In this document: positions 1 to 9,414 of the stretch, piece after piece
Layout: each line of letters begins with the position of its first letter
Position numbering within the stretch: the first letter of the stretch is position 1
Source: Actinocatenispora thailandica
GTDB taxonomy: Bacteria; Actinomycetota; Actinomycetes; Mycobacteriales; Micromonosporaceae
Assembly (NCBI RefSeq): GCF_016865425.1
Contig: NZ_AP023355.1
Span: 3,656,198-3,720,197 of the forward strand
DNA length: 64,000 nucleotides
Reading direction: 5' to 3'
Program-made: the position numbers and the translations under genes
The notes under the pieces: model-generated
What the model was told of the DNA's origin: nothing
Seen by the model: only the letters and a program-made list of their open reading frames with translations
The model's database searches: none

Positions 1-2299
1 CCCGGTGCGAACCCGCCTGCTGCCATGCCTTCAGCGCGTCCACCACCTTGGCCAGGTCCGGGTCGGTGACCGGAGCGGTGTCGATGACCTGCAGGGCCAG
101 CGGCAGCACGTCCTCACCACGCAGGTCGGCGTTGGCCGCGTCCTCCATCGCCTTGGTCAGGTCCGCCCGGGTCACCTTCTGACCGCTGTCGACCAGCGCC
201 CTGACCCGGTCGTCGAGCAGGTTCGCCCGGTGTACCGGGCCGTCTCCCGGGCCCGAGGTGGAGTAGTCGAGGGCCTGCTTGTTGTTCCAGCTGACGTAGT
301 AGTCCTGGTTTCGCGACTGCGGATGCGCGGCGAACGGGGTGTACTTCGCGGTGTTGTCGGACGGATCGAAGTCGACCCACTCGTACTGCGGCTCCGCCCT
401 GGTCGGCAGGTCGAAGTCCACCGTGGACGGGCGCACCGGGTTGTCGCCGGAGTTGAAGTACGCGGTGTCGGTCGAGTCGACGTAGAACCAGTTGAACGTG
501 TAGTTCACGTCGGCCGCGGCGTGCTGGAAGTCGGTCGCGGAGTGGATCGCACCCGGATCGTTGAACTCCTGGAACCCGATGATCGAGTCCACCTCGTGCC
601 GGTAGCTGGAGCGCAGCGTGGTGAACACCACCGGCTTGCCGTCCACCGTGGCCCGGGACTGCACCAGCCCGTACTTCGTCCGGTACATCACCAGCTTGTA
701 CGAGCCCTTCGCGGTCTGGTCGGCCAGCGTCGGCGACCACGCGTCGTCGCGCTCCAGCCGCTGCATCGCGGTGCACTTGCCGTGGTAGAGGTACGACTGC
801 GACGCCTTCGTCGCGGGCGACCCGTCGGCGTTGCACAGCGGTACCGCGTAGGTGTCGGTGATGTCCTGGCCGGCCGAGGTGGCGCTCCACGAGTAGTCCT
901 GGCCGCGCCCGAGCTCCACGTAGAAGCTCAGCCCGGCGAACGCGGCACCGCGGGCGCTGATCCCGGGACCCTCCAGCTCCTCCAGCATCAGCAGCTGCGG
1001 CGCGTAGTAGCCGGTCTGCGGACCGAACACCGCGACCGGGTGCCCGCCCTCGGCATGCGCGGCGGACACCACCAGCGCGTTGGACATCCCGCGCTTCGGC
1101 GAGTTCAGCAGGTCCGCGGGCAGCACCCCGTGGTTGTACATGCCGGCCACCGAGGAGTACTTCTTCGGCGCCGCGGCGGCCTTCGACACCGCCGAGGAGC
1201 CGGCGGAGCCGGTCGGGTCGTACACCAGTTGCTCGGGGGTCACCGAACCCGGGTCGGGCATCGCCACGCTCGGCGCGTCGGCGCCGGCCCCGCCGTACGG
1301 GAACTTCTGCCCGTCGTGCACGGTCAGCACCGCCTCCGGGTCGTTCTGCTCCCGGAACGCCTGCCACATCGCGTCGCCCCTGGCCATCCCGTACTTGGCG
1401 TCGAACGCCTGCTTGGCCAGCGCGTTGGTGACCTCGTTGCCGCCGCCGGAGCCGAACAGCGCGCCGATCACCGCGGCGATCGCGACCAGGTCGGTCGGCT
1501 TGAAGTGGTCGATCCCGCCGGCATTGGTGATCGGGTCTACGTGCCCGGTCAGGTCGTACTCGCCGGGGAAGGTGCGCGACGAGTACGCCTTGTCGATGTA
1601 GGCGTTGACCCCGTCGACGTAGTTGGTCACGTCCCGCAACGCCTGCGCACCGCGGGCGCCGGAGCTCGCCACCCGGTCGACCTGGTCCTGCAGGTCCTGC
1701 TCGGTGTACGGCGCCTGCCGCCAGAACTGCTGCTCCAGCGCCCGGTTGCCCGGGGCGCCGCCGGCGAAGCCGGTCAGCTCGCCGCGGCCGACGTGCCGGA
1801 ACAGGTCCATCAGCCACAGCCGGTCCTGCGCGGCGGCGTAGCCGGCGCCGTACTCGGTACCGGCCCGGGTGCTGCCGTAGACGTGCGGCACGCCGGTGGC
1901 CTTGTCCCGCACGATCGTCACGTCGTCGCGCGGCTGGATGCTGCTCGCCACCTGGTCGTCGGGCACGCCCAGGGACGAGTCGTCGAAGTAGCTGCCGAGC
2001 TTGTCGTCGGTCAGCTGCTGGTAGCCGTCGACCAGGTCGGCGTACTTGCCGAGCTGGTCGGCGGTGTGCTTGGGCCGGGTGCCCAGGGTGCGGTTGAGCA
2101 GGATCTGCGCCAGCGTGGCGTTGCCGTTCTCTCCCGGCGGCAGGATGTCGTTGCAGTGGCCCTGGCAGTAGTCGGTGACCGAGTCGGCCGGCGAGTCGGA
2201 GCGGGCGCTCGCCGGGCCGGCCACCAGCAGCGCGGCCAGGCAGCCGAGCGCGCCGACCAGGGACACCGTTCTGCGGGTTGACGGGCGGATTCGAATCAT
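1..2299 (-). CDS. Penicillin acylase family protein, C-terminus beyond left edge
   Basis: An N-terminal nucleophile hydrolase of the penicillin/acyl-homoserine-lactone acylase family, which cleaves amide bonds of N-acyl substrates outside the cytoplasm. 766 codons are present and the frame is still open at the left edge. The start is ATG at 2299, preceded by a GGAGGGG ribosome binding site 6 nt away. Residues 1-33 form a signal peptide (Arg-rich, then a hydrophobic Leu/Ala stretch). The putative catalytic serine is Ser406 in the GMSNALVVS context, which would become the N-terminus of the beta chain after self-cleavage. The alpha chain lies before it and a long beta chain with the usual FAGLSFYVELGRGQDYSWSAT block follows. 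Substrate cannot be read from sequence. Family assignment is firm; acyl preference is unknown. Confidence 0.88.
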   Translation of the reverse strand, partial: MIRIRPSTRRTVSLVGALGCLAALLVAGPASARSDSPADSVTDYCQGHCNDILPPGENGNATLAQILLNRTLGTRPKHTADQLGKYADLVDGYQQLTDDKLGSYFDDSSLGVPDDQVASSIQPRDDVTIVRDKATGVPHVYGSTRAGTEYGAGYAAAQDRLWLMDLFRHVGRGELTGFAGGAPGNRALEQQFWRQAPYTEQDLQDQVDRVASSGARGAQALRDVTNYVDGVNAYIDKAYSSRTFPGEYDLTGHVDPITNAGGIDHFKPTDLVAIAAVIGALFGSGGGNEVTNALAKQAFDAKYGMARGDAMWQAFREQNDPEAVLTVHDGQKFPYGGAGADAPSVAMPDPGSVTPEQLVYDPTGSAGSSAVSKAAAAPKKYSSVAGMYNHGVLPADLLNSPKRGMSNALVVSAAHAEGGHPVAVFGPQTGYYAPQLLMLEELEGPGISARGAAFAGLSFYVELGRGQDYSWSATSAGQDITDTYAVPLCNADGSPATKASQSYLYHGKCTAMQRLERDDAWSPTLADQTAKGSYKLVMYRTKYGLVQSRATVDGKPVVFTTLRSSYRHEVDSIIGFQEFNDPGAIHSATDFQHAAADVNYTFNWFYVDSTDTAYFNSGDNPVRPSTVDFDLPTRAEPQYEWVDFDPSDNTAKYTPFAAHPQSRNQDYYVSWNNKQALDYSTSGPGDGPVHRANLLDDRVRALVDSGQKVTRADLTKAMEDAANADLRGEDVLPLALQVIDTAPVTDPDLAKVVDALKAWQQAGSHR

Positions 2300-2453
2300 G
2301 CGCGATCCCCTCCACGGGTCATCGGCAGGTCGCGAGATTTTCTCGTGTTTGATGATCGCGCCGCGGCAGGGGACAGACAAGTCCCTGATGCCGGATTTCT
2401 TTACTTCGTGGTAACCGGACCCGCCGAACCCGGTACCGCCCGCTCCGCCCCGA

Positions 2454-3236
2454 TCAGCCGATCTCGTCGACGAGGTCGGCGATCGACTCCACCACCCGCG
2501 ACGGACGGTACGGGAAGCGCTCGATCTCGTCGCGCTGGGTGATGCCGGTCAGCACCAGCACGGTCTCCAACCCGGCCTCCATCCCGCACAGCACGTCGGT
2601 GTCCATCCGGTCGCCGATCATCACCGTGGACTCCGAGTGCGCCTGCACGGTGTTCAGCGCCGAACGCATCATCATCGGGTTCGGCTTGCCCACGAAGTAC
2701 GGCTCGACGCCGGTCGCCTTCGAGATCAGCGCCGCCACCGACCCGGTCGCCGGCAGCACCCCCTCGCTCGACGGGCCGGTCGGATCGGGGTTGGTGGCGA
2801 GGAACCGCGCCCCGTCGCCGACCAGCCGGATCGCCCGGGTGATCGCCTCGAAGCTGTAGGTGCGCGTCTCCCCCAGGATCACGTAGTCCGGGTCGTGGTC
2901 GCTCAACACGTACCCGATCTGGTACAGCGCGGTGGTCAGCCCGGCCTCCCCGATCACGTACGCCGAGCCGCCCGGCCGCTGGTCGTTCAGGAACTGCGCG
3001 GTCGCCAGCGCCGAAGTGAAGATCGCCTCCTCCGGCACCGCGATACCCATCCGGTCCAGCCGGGCCTGCAGGTCGCGTGGCGTCTGCATCGAGTTGTTGG
3101 TCAGCACCAGGTAGCGCTTACCCGAGTCGCGGAGCCGCTTGATGAACTCCTGCGCGCCGGGGACCGGGGACCCCTCGTGGATCAGCACCCCGTCCATGTC
3201 GGTCAGCCAGCACTCGGTGGGCCTGCGTGTGGTCAT
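2454..3236 (-). CDS. HAD-IIA family hydrolase (NagD-like phosphatase)
   Basis: A cytoplasmic haloacid-dehalogenase-superfamily phosphatase of subclass IIA, related to NagD and phosphoglycolate/p-nitrophenyl phosphatases. The 260-residue length is usual. Motif I is DMDGV with Asp13 and Asp15 as nucleophile and acid/base, motif II is LTNNS near residue 47, the lysine motif is [10 protein letters not shown] near residue 180, and the metal-binding motif is [10 protein letters not shown] near residue 205. The ATG at 3236 has AGGATGGGG just upstream. In E. coli nagD lies in the amino-sugar operon, but here nothing adjacent links it to a pathway, so the physiological phosphate ester is unknown. It stands alone on the minus strand between the acylase gene and a small plus-strand gene. 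Confidence 0.88.
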   Translation of the reverse strand: MTTRRPTECWLTDMDGVLIHEGSPVPGAQEFIKRLRDSGKRYLVLTNNSMQTPRDLQARLDRMGIAVPEEAIFTSALATAQFLNDQRPGGSAYVIGEAGLTTALYQIGYVLSDHDPDYVILGETRTYSFEAITRAIRLVGDGARFLATNPDPTGPSSEGVLPATGSVAALISKATGVEPYFVGKPNPMMMRSALNTVQAHSESTVMIGDRMDTDVLCGMEAGLETVLVLTGITQRDEIERFPYRPSRVVESIADLVDEIG

Positions 3237-3362
3237 ACCCCATCCTGTCCGATCCGGGCGCCGGCGCGGGTGCCGACCCGGTGAAGATCGGCCGGCCGAT
3301 CCGGTCCGTACCTCGTGTGCGACCATGACCGCGACGATCATCAGGCGCCGAGGAGGGCACAC

Positions 3363-3578
3363 GTGACGGCAGCGAACGAGGCCGAACTGATCCAGCGGAT
3401 GTGGTTCGGCACCGTCGAGGAGGCCATCGAGGCGGTCAACGCCGCCGCCACCCTCGGCTTCGGCGTCACCCTGCACAACGAGTCGGTGCCGGACGAGGAA
3501 GAAGGCGCCAGCACCGAGCAGTGGATCGTCGCCCTCTACTCCGAGGCACCCACCGCCACCCCCGACCCCGCCGAGTAG
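3363..3578 (+). CDS. Small acidic hypothetical protein
   Basis: A 71-residue acidic protein starting with GTG at 3363, chosen because GGAGG lies 8 nt upstream. It begins [13 protein letters not shown], has a central alternating hydrophobic segment ([13 protein letters not shown], then [11 protein letters not shown]) that looks like two beta strands after a helix, and ends in an Ala/Pro/Asp tail. No membrane segment, signal peptide or metal motif is visible. I do not recognise the family; the compact helix-strand pattern and good ribosome binding site argue that it is real. It lies between a HAD phosphatase and an amidohydrolase, both on the opposite strand, so neighbours do not suggest a function. 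Confidence 0.6.
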   Translation: MTAANEAELIQRMWFGTVEEAIEAVNAAATLGFGVTLHNESVPDEEEGASTEQWIVALYSEAPTATPDPAE

Positions 3579-3621
3579 GCGGCGCTGGTCCGGGCACCGG
3601 CGGCGCCCGGACCAGGTGTCG

Positions 3622-4845
3622 TCAGGCGTGCTCGTCGTAGTGCGGGTTGGCGGTGACGCCGACGCCGCGGTGGTCGTCCCAGTGGTACACGTCCCGACCA
3701 CCGACGAACACCCGCAGGGCGCGGCTGGTGACGTCCAGCGGGTCGCCGGACCACAGCACCACGTCGGCGTCGCGACCGGCGGCGAGCGTACCGACCCGGT
3801 CGTCGAGGCCGAGCATCCGCGCCGGGTTGGCGGTGATCGAGCGCAGCGCGGTGTCCCGGTCCAGGCCCTCCTTGACCGAGAGCGCGGCCTGGTAGATCAG
3901 GAAGTCGATCGGTACCACCGGGTGGTCGGTGATGATCGCGATCTCGACGCCGGCCCGGTCCAGGATGCCGGGGTTGCGCAGCGAGCGCTGCGCCACCTCG
4001 ACCTTCGACCGGTTGGTGAACAGCGGGCCGATCATCACCGGGATCTGCTTGTCCGCCAACAGATCGGCCAGCAGGTGCGCCTCGGTTCCGTGGTTGACCA
4101 CCAGCCGGTAGCCGAACTGCTCGGACAGCCGCACCGCGGTCGCGATGTCGTCGGCACGGTGGGTGTGCTGGCACCACGGGATCTCACCGGACAGCACCCG
4201 CGCGAGCGTCTCGTAGGTCGCGTCGCGGTCGAACGGCTTGCCCTCGTCGGCGGCGTGCGCGCGGGCCGCAACGTAGTCCTGGGTGCGCAGGAACGCGTCC
4301 CGGATGACGGCGGCCACGCCGAGCCGGGTGGACGGCAACTTCTTCTGCTCGCCGTACACCCGCTTCGGGTTCTCCCCCAGCGCGCTCTTCACGCTGGCCG
4401 GGTCGCGCACGATCATCTCGTCGACGGTGCGGCCCCAGGTCTTGATCGCCGCGGTCTGGCCGCCGATCGGATTCGCCGAGCCCGGCTTGACCACCACCGT
4501 GGTGATGCCGCCGGCCAGCGCGTCGGCCAGGCCGATGTCGGCCGGGTTGATGCCGTCCGAGGCGCGCAGCCGGGCACCGTTCGGGTCGGTCATCTCGTTG
4601 TAGTCGCGGCCCTCCCAGCCGATGCCCTCTTCACCGATGCCGGCGTGCACGTGCCCGTCGACGAACCCGGGCAGCACCCACTGACCCGTCGCGTCCACGG
4701 TGCGAGCCCCGGCCGGTACGGTCACCTCGCCGGCCGCCCCGACCGCGGTGATGCGCCCACCCTCGCAGAGCACGACGCCGTCGTCGATCGGCTCCGCCCC
4801 GACCGGCACGACCCGGCCGCCGGTGATCGCCAGCTGTTCCGCCAT
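3622..4845 (-). CDS. Amidohydrolase (imidazolonepropionase-like)
   Basis: A 407-residue metal-dependent amidohydrolase with a composite beta-sandwich and a TIM barrel. The first metal motif is FVDGHVHAG near residue 60. Later ligands are probably the histidines in CQHTHRADD and VNHGTEAH, and the catalytic aspartate is probably in IITDHPVVP. The C-terminal segment [17 protein letters not shown] is the typical end of this family. The start at 4845 has an AGGGAG ribosome binding site. Such enzymes hydrolyse cyclic amides, prolidase-type dipeptides or related C-N bonds in the cytoplasm; the substrate cannot be fixed. It is transcribed toward the small gene at 3363-3578 and is divergent from the HAD hydrolase at 4996. 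Confidence 0.87.
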   Translation of the reverse strand: MAEQLAITGGRVVPVGAEPIDDGVVLCEGGRITAVGAAGEVTVPAGARTVDATGQWVLPGFVDGHVHAGIGEEGIGWEGRDYNEMTDPNGARLRASDGINPADIGLADALAGGITTVVVKPGSANPIGGQTAAIKTWGRTVDEMIVRDPASVKSALGENPKRVYGEQKKLPSTRLGVAAVIRDAFLRTQDYVAARAHAADEGKPFDRDATYETLARVLSGEIPWCQHTHRADDIATAVRLSEQFGYRLVVNHGTEAHLLADLLADKQIPVMIGPLFTNRSKVEVAQRSLRNPGILDRAGVEIAIITDHPVVPIDFLIYQAALSVKEGLDRDTALRSITANPARMLGLDDRVGTLAAGRDADVVLWSGDPLDVTSRALRVFVGGRDVYHWDDHRGVGVTANPHYDEHA

Positions 4846-4995
4846 GAAAGTTCTCCCTTCGCCGCCCCCAGCTTGCCGCACTCCCCGGTCGGCGCCGACG
4901 TGGACCGGCCGACGCCGGCGTCCGGCCCGGGTACCGACCCGGTCGGGCCGGCAGGTCGGGCGCGAGCCGGGACCGGCCAATGGCATCGTGGGCGG

Positions 4996-5658
4996 ATGGA
5001 CACACGGCATGGCGTGATCTTCGACCTGGACGGCGTCCTGGTCGATTCCGAGCAGTGGTGGGACGAGATCCGGCGCGGCGTGGTCGCCGAGTTCGGTGGT
5101 CGCTGGACCGACGAGGCGACCACCGCGATGCTGGGCATGTCCACCCCGGAGTGGGCCCGCTACCTGGTCGAGACGCTCGGCGTGCGGGGCACGCCGGAGC
5201 AGGTCGCCGGCACGGTGATCGACCGGATGGCCGACCGGTACGCGGCGGGTCCGCCGCTGCTGCCGCACGCCGTGCAGGCGGTCCGGGACGCGGCGCGGCG
5301 GGTACCGGTCGCGATCGCCACCTCGTCCCCGCCGCGGATCATCGAGGCGTTCCTGTCCGGTACCGGGCTGGCCGGCACGGTGCGCGCCGCGGTGTCCTCC
5401 GAGCAGGCCGGCGCCGGCAAGCCGGACCCGGCGGTGTACCTGGCCGCCGCGGCCGGCATCGACGTACCGGCCGGTGACTGCGTGGCGATCGAGGACTCCA
5501 GCAACGGACTGCGCGCCGCGCTCAACGCCCGGATGACGGTGATCGCCGCGCCGAATCCGCACTTCCCACCGGCCCCCGACGTGCTGGCCCGGGCCGGGTA
5601 CCGGATCGACTCGCTCACCGAGCTGGCGCCGACGCTGGACCGGATCTGGCCCGCCTGA
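4996..5658 (+). CDS. HAD-IA family hydrolase (beta-phosphoglucomutase-like)
   Basis: A 220-residue HAD-superfamily hydrolase of the subclass with an alpha-helical cap. It has motif I FDLDGVLVDSE (Asp10 and Asp12), the serine motif ATSSPP near residue 115, the lysine motif GAGKPDPAVYL near residue 142, and the metal-binding motif AIEDSSNGL near residue 170. The set is complete, so it should be active as a phosphatase or phosphomutase on small sugar phosphates or similar metabolites. There is no clear Shine-Dalgarno before ATG 4996; a CATCGT hexamer lies 6 nt upstream of the start, resembling the leaderless pattern seen elsewhere in the window. The gene runs into a tandem repeat array just after its stop codon. 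Confidence 0.87.
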   Translation: MDTRHGVIFDLDGVLVDSEQWWDEIRRGVVAEFGGRWTDEATTAMLGMSTPEWARYLVETLGVRGTPEQVAGTVIDRMADRYAAGPPLLPHAVQAVRDAARRVPVAIATSSPPRIIEAFLSGTGLAGTVRAAVSSEQAGAGKPDPAVYLAAAAGIDVPAGDCVAIEDSSNGLRAALNARMTVIAAPNPHFPPAPDVLARAGYRIDSLTELAPTLDRIWPA

Positions 5659-5684
5659 GCCGACCGGATCCGGCCCGGGGCCGT

Positions 5685-5860
5685 GGCGCACGGCTGGGCG
5701 TCGCGTTCTCGGCGCACGGCTGGACGTCGCGTTCTCGGCGCACGGCTGGACGTCGCGTTCTCGGCGCACGGCTGGGCGTCGCGTTCTCGGCGCACGGCTG
5801 GACGTCGCGTTCTCGGCGCACGGCTGGACGTCGCGTTCTCGGCGCACGGCCGGGCGTGCC
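5685..5860. repeat. 26-bp tandem repeat, about 6.8 copies
   Basis: Six complete 26-bp units start at 5685, 5711, 5737, 5763, 5789 and 5815, and a diverged partial unit starts at 5841. Units run GGCGCACGGCTGG, then A or G, then CGTCGCGTTCTC, and differ only at that one position. Since 26 is not a multiple of three, the array is unlikely to encode a conserved protein repeat. It fills the gap between the converging genes ending at 5658 and 5911. Confidence 0.95.
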
Positions 5861-5910
5861 GGCCGACCGAACGTCGCCGCCGACCGACGGAGCGGCGGGC
5901 AGCGGTGCGT

Positions 5911-6981
5911 TCAGACAGCGAGCCGGTCCAGGTAGCAGACGGTGGCGATCTTGTGCGAGTCGGTGGTCGAGATCGTCTCGGCGAAGCCGAACGCCAGCCG
6001 CGGCCGGCCGCCGGGGCCGAGCTGGATCGCCATCCCCTCCGGCTCCCGGAACCGCATGTCGTTCGCGACGCTCAGCAGCTGCCGGTCCTCGACCGCGCCG
6101 TCGGTCCACCGCACCCGGGTGACCACGGTGTTGCCGGTCGGTGGTACCGACCCGGAGTGGCCGAAGGCGTTGCCCTCGATCAGGTACAGGTAGCGGCCGT
6201 AGCTGGCGTAGCCCTGGAAGTCGGTGGCGAGCACGTCGGGCTGGGCGACCTCCGCGATCGGCTCGACGACGCCGGCGCGCAGCTGCGGCAGCAGGTACAG
6301 CGCGTACCGGAAGTGGCCGTCGACGCGGTGCCGCATGGTCAGCGTGCGGTGCACCGGGTCGGTCGAGGCGGTGGTGCGGTCGGCACCGGGCACCGGGGCG
6401 TACTGCCGCAGGCTCGGCGAATCGGGGGTGAGGACCGCGCCGTCGGCGAACGGGAACCGGCCGAGCACGCTGCCCCAGCCGTGCTTGCCGTCGTCGGCGA
6501 TCGCCTTCGTCTCGGTCCACAGGTACGCGCCGCGCGGCGACGGTTCGACGCCGATCTGCACGCCGTGGCCGAACCCGGTGAGGAACATGTGACCGAGCAC
6601 CGTGCCGGTGCGGTCCAGCCGGCTCAGGCACAGGTCGCCGTGCAGGTCGCGGGTGGCGCCGGCGACCGGGGCACCCTCCCCGGGCAGCTGCTGGCCGCCC
6701 TGCATCAGCTGCACGGTGTACAGCTCGTCGCGGGTGTCGTCGAACGCCAGCGCCTGCAGCACGGTGTTGTTGAACAGCGGCCGGTCCCGCCACAGCACGT
6801 GCCCCGGTGCGTCCAGCGCGAACCGCGGCGAGCGCGGCAACGCCGGCGCACCGGCGATCGTCGCCGCGGCGCTCGCGGTACCGGTGGCGAGCGAGCCGAT
6901 GCCCGCGCCGAGGGCGATGCCGCCGGCGGCGAGCACGGCACGCCGGCTGAGCTGCCGCTGTCCGCCAGGAGTCTCGACCAC
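5911..6981 (-). CDS. Tat-exported TagC-like beta-propeller protein
   Basis: A 356-residue secreted protein resembling actinobacterial proteins named teichoic acid biosynthesis protein C, which carry a phage-receptor-binding/TagC-like propeller. The N-terminus has a twin-arginine signal (LSRRAVLAAGG, followed by a Gly/Ala-rich hydrophobic stretch and an ASA cleavage region near residue 38). Mature-domain landmarks include LQALAFDDTRDELYTVQ, GDLCLSRLDRTGTVLGHM, GFGHGVQIGVEP and AYLWTETKA, typical of that group. The GTG at 6981 has an excellent GGAGGGAGG site 6 nt upstream. Its likely location is outside the membrane; an enzymatic role in wall teichoic acid is not established for actinobacterial members. 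The gene converges on the HAD gene at 4996 across a 26-bp repeat array. Confidence 0.72.
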   Translation of the reverse strand: MVETPGGQRQLSRRAVLAAGGIALGAGIGSLATGTASAAATIAGAPALPRSPRFALDAPGHVLWRDRPLFNNTVLQALAFDDTRDELYTVQLMQGGQQLPGEGAPVAGATRDLHGDLCLSRLDRTGTVLGHMFLTGFGHGVQIGVEPSPRGAYLWTETKAIADDGKHGWGSVLGRFPFADGAVLTPDSPSLRQYAPVPGADRTTASTDPVHRTLTMRHRVDGHFRYALYLLPQLRAGVVEPIAEVAQPDVLATDFQGYASYGRYLYLIEGNAFGHSGSVPPTGNTVVTRVRWTDGAVEDRQLLSVANDMRFREPEGMAIQLGPGGRPRLAFGFAETISTTDSHKIATVCYLDRLAV

Positions 6982-7243
6982 GCCTGACCTCCCTCCACCT
7001 GCCGCATCCGATACGCGGCAGGCACAGCATGACCGGGACAGGAACAGAAATCAACGGTAGAACAGGCTCAATCTCGCAATGCTTGACGTGAAGTTCGCAA
7101 GGCAGATCTCGACTCACGCCATCGACGGCGACCGTGCGCGGCCAGGCCGGCACGGTACGGCGTGATGCCGGCGCCGTGACCGGTGGCGTGCGGCGCGCAT
7201 GGCACCATCACGGTCTCGACCCACCGGCCAGAGAGGCGGCCCC

Positions 7244-7984
7244 GTGCACGGCTCGACGATCAGCGAGGTCTGGCATCAGGTCATCGGCACCCAGCCGGCG
7301 GCGCCGTTGACACTGGTGCTGGTCACCGGCGTCGTCACGCTGCTCGTCGTCGGCTACGGGCCGGTCTGGCGGGTGGCCCGCAACGCGATCACGATCGCGC
7401 ACGAGGGTGGCCACGCCCTGGTGGCGCTGCTGTCCGGCCGCCGGCTGACCGGCATCCGGTTGCACTCCGACACCTCCGGCGTCACCGTGTCGGTCGGCAA
7501 GCCGACCGGACCCGGCATGGTGTTCACCGGGCTCGCCGGGTACATCGCACCGTCGCTGCTGGGGTTGGGCGCGGCGGCGATGGTCACCGCGAACCGGCTC
7601 ACCGCGCTGCTGTGGCTGACCCTGTTGCTGCTGCTCGCGATGCTGATCATGATCCGCAACGCGTACGGGGTACTCACCGTGGTGGTCACCGGCGTCGCGC
7701 TGTTCGTGATCTCCTGGTTCACCTCGCCGACCGTGCAGGCCGCCGCCGCGTACCTGATCACCTGGTTTCTGTTGCTCGGCGGGCTGCGGCCGATCTTCGA
7801 GCTGCAGACCAAGCGCGCCCGCCGGCAGGCGCCCAGCTCCGACGCCGACCAGCTGCACCGGCTCACGGGGGTACCCGGCATCGTCTGGGTCGTGGTGTTC
7901 TTCCTCGTCGCCGCCGGCTGCCTGCTGATCGGCGGCTACTGGCTGGTGCCCGAACTGCCCTCCATCGCCGGCGTCACGGGCTGA
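7244..7984 (+). CDS. M50B family membrane metallopeptidase
   Basis: A 246-residue integral membrane protein with a zinc protease motif HEGGH at residues 53-57, the HExxH form of the site-2 protease family M50B, next to the first transmembrane segment (about residues 22-38). Further hydrophobic segments follow at about residues 95-125, 130-165, 170-200 and 215-238, giving five or six membrane spans. Actinobacterial members of this group are uncharacterised; the family generally cleaves membrane-embedded substrates. GTG 7244 is preferred because GAGAGG precedes it; a longer start at 7199 lacks a ribosome binding site. The second aspartate ligand expected in site-2 proteases is not obvious, so activity is inferred from HEGGH only. 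Confidence 0.8.
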   Translation: MHGSTISEVWHQVIGTQPAAPLTLVLVTGVVTLLVVGYGPVWRVARNAITIAHEGGHALVALLSGRRLTGIRLHSDTSGVTVSVGKPTGPGMVFTGLAGYIAPSLLGLGAAAMVTANRLTALLWLTLLLLLAMLIMIRNAYGVLTVVVTGVALFVISWFTSPTVQAAAAYLITWFLLLGGLRPIFELQTKRARRQAPSSDADQLHRLTGVPGIVWVVVFFLVAAGCLLIGGYWLVPELPSIAGVTG

Positions 7985-8027
7985 CCCGGGTCGGCCCGCC
8001 AGCGCCGGTGTCCCGGGCCGGGCCGGG

Positions 8028-8504
8028 TCAGCACTCGACCACCGGCAGCTCGCCGCCGGCGCCGCGGTCATCCAGGATCTTCGCCACGGTTCGACCGAGT
8101 CGGCGCCGCTCCGCCGCGGGCAGCGGGCCGAGCAGGTCGTCCTCCACCCGGTCCAGCACCTCGGCCGCGGTGCCCAGCACCGCCGCGCCCGCGTCGGTGA
8201 GTTCGACCAGGTGCCGGCGGCGGTCGGCGGGATCGCGGCGACGCCGCACGTAGCCGTGCCGCTCCAGATCGTCGAGCATCGCCACCAGGGTCGTCCGGTC
8301 GATGCCGGACCGCTCGGACATCCCCTGCTGCGACGGCACGCCGCCGGCCGCCAGGGTCAGCACGCGCAGGTGCCGGCCGGTCAGGCCGTACTCGGCCAGC
8401 GCCGCGTCGGCCAGCGTCAGGGCGACCTTGCCCAGCTCCACGAGCCGGAACCCGGTTCGCCCGAGCAGGTCGGCCTCGGCATCGGTCGGCGCGGTGATCG
8501 ACAT
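8028..8504 (-). CDS. MarR family transcriptional regulator
   Basis: A 158-residue winged-helix regulator. The helix-turn-helix runs from about residue 55 to 80 (GGVPSQQGMSERSGIDRTT), followed by the wing RHGYVRRRRDPADRRRHLVELT, which is the diagnostic MarR signature. MarR proteins are usually dimeric repressors released by small aromatic or oxidised ligands. It is transcribed divergently from the SDR gene at 8580, and a near-perfect palindrome overlaps the SDR promoter region, so it probably represses that gene and itself. No ligand can be predicted. The ATG at 8504 is the first in-frame start and aligns with the usual N-terminal length. Confidence 0.92.
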   Translation of the reverse strand: MSITAPTDAEADLLGRTGFRLVELGKVALTLADAALAEYGLTGRHLRVLTLAAGGVPSQQGMSERSGIDRTTLVAMLDDLERHGYVRRRRDPADRRRHLVELTDAGAAVLGTAAEVLDRVEDDLLGPLPAAERRRLGRTVAKILDDRGAGGELPVVEC

Positions 8505-8540
8505 GGGCCCAGCTTATTCCGCTCGCCGTCCTGGTGCCGC

Positions 8541-8555
8541 TAGACTGATCATCAG
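8541..8555 (+). promoter_or_regulatory. -10 element and candidate MarR operator
   Basis: TAGACT at 8541-8546 fits a TANNNT -10 box for the SDR gene at 8580. It overlaps the palindrome CTGAT-c-ATCAG at 8545-8555. A repressor bound there would cover the transcription start, consistent with control by the divergent MarR protein. Operator identity is inferred from position and symmetry. Confidence 0.55.
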
Positions 8556-8579
8556 CGACACTGACGATTTGGAGTTCTG

Positions 8580-9392
8580 ATGGAATATCGAGGAACGACC
8601 GCGCTCGTCACCGGCGCCTCCAGCGGCATCGGCGCGGCCCTGGCCGAGCAGCTCGCCGCGCGGGGCGCCGACGTGGTCCTGGTGGCCCGCTCGGTCGACA
8701 CCCTGACCGCCCTCGCCGACCGACTGCACGCCGAGCACGGCGTCCGGGCCGAGGTGCTCGGCGCCGATCTGACCGACCCGCAGGCCGTCCACACCATCCA
8801 GGCCGAGCTGGACCGCCGCCGGGTGACCGTCGATCTGCTGGTGAACAACGCCGGGATCGGGAGCGCCGGCCGCTTCGCCGAGATCCCCGCGGCGCGCACC
8901 CGGACCGAACTCGCGCTCGACGTGTCCGCACTGGTCGAGTTGACCCACGCGTTCCTGCCCGAGATGCTCCGACGCGGCTCGGGCGGGATACTCAACGTCG
9001 CCTCCACCGCGGCCTTCCAACCCGCGCCGTACATGGCGGTCTACGCGGCGGCGAAGTCCTTCGTGCTGTCGTTCAGCCGGGCGCTGTGGGCCGAGTACCG
9101 GACCGCCGGCATCCGGGTCACCACGGTGTGCCCGGGGCCGGTCCGCACCCGGTTCGCCGCCGGGCTCGGTACCCCGCAGCCGGAGATCGGGCAGCTGCGC
9201 ACCGCGACCCAGGTGGCCGTCGCCGCGCTCGACGGGTACCAGCGCGGCCGGCACACCGTGGTGCCCGGCGCGATCAACGGGCTGATGCAGGGCGTCCGGT
9301 TCCTGCCGACCCGGTTGGTACTGGCAATCGGCCGGCGCGCCGTCGGCCGGGTGGTCGGCGCCGCGCACAGCCCGGAGCTGACCCCCGCCTGA
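8580..9392 (+). CDS. Short-chain dehydrogenase/reductase (SDR)
   Basis: A 270-residue NAD(P)-dependent oxidoreductase of the classical SDR type. The cofactor motif TGASSGIG is at residues 11-18, NNAG follows in LLVNNAGIGS near residue 90, and the catalytic pair is Tyr155 and Lys159 in VYAAAKSF, with the usual preceding serine in NVAST. The C-terminal region contains the proline-glycine motif CPGPVRTRF. It resembles DltE/YdfG-like SDRs of uncertain substrate. GGAG lies 7 nt before the ATG. It is divergent from a MarR gene whose probable operator overlaps its promoter, so expression is likely ligand-induced. The gene converges on the ArsR-type gene across a 46-bp duplication. Confidence 0.92.
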   Translation: MEYRGTTALVTGASSGIGAALAEQLAARGADVVLVARSVDTLTALADRLHAEHGVRAEVLGADLTDPQAVHTIQAELDRRRVTVDLLVNNAGIGSAGRFAEIPAARTRTELALDVSALVELTHAFLPEMLRRGSGGILNVASTAAFQPAPYMAVYAAAKSFVLSFSRALWAEYRTAGIRVTTVCPGPVRTRFAAGLGTPQPEIGQLRTATQVAVAALDGYQRGRHTVVPGAINGLMQGVRFLPTRLVLAIGRRAVGRVVGAAHSPELTPA

Positions 9393-9414
9393 TCACCGGC
9401 CGCCACGGTGCCGC

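Noticed and set aside
5-2281. A long open frame on the plus strand opposite the penicillin acylase gene
   Set aside because: Its product is Arg/Val/Gly-rich with no family features, as expected for the antisense of a high-G+C gene. The minus-strand frame has a signal peptide, ribosome site and acylase motifs.
5685-5860. The 26-bp array as a CRISPR
   Set aside because: Units are contiguous with no unique spacers, and no cas genes are present.
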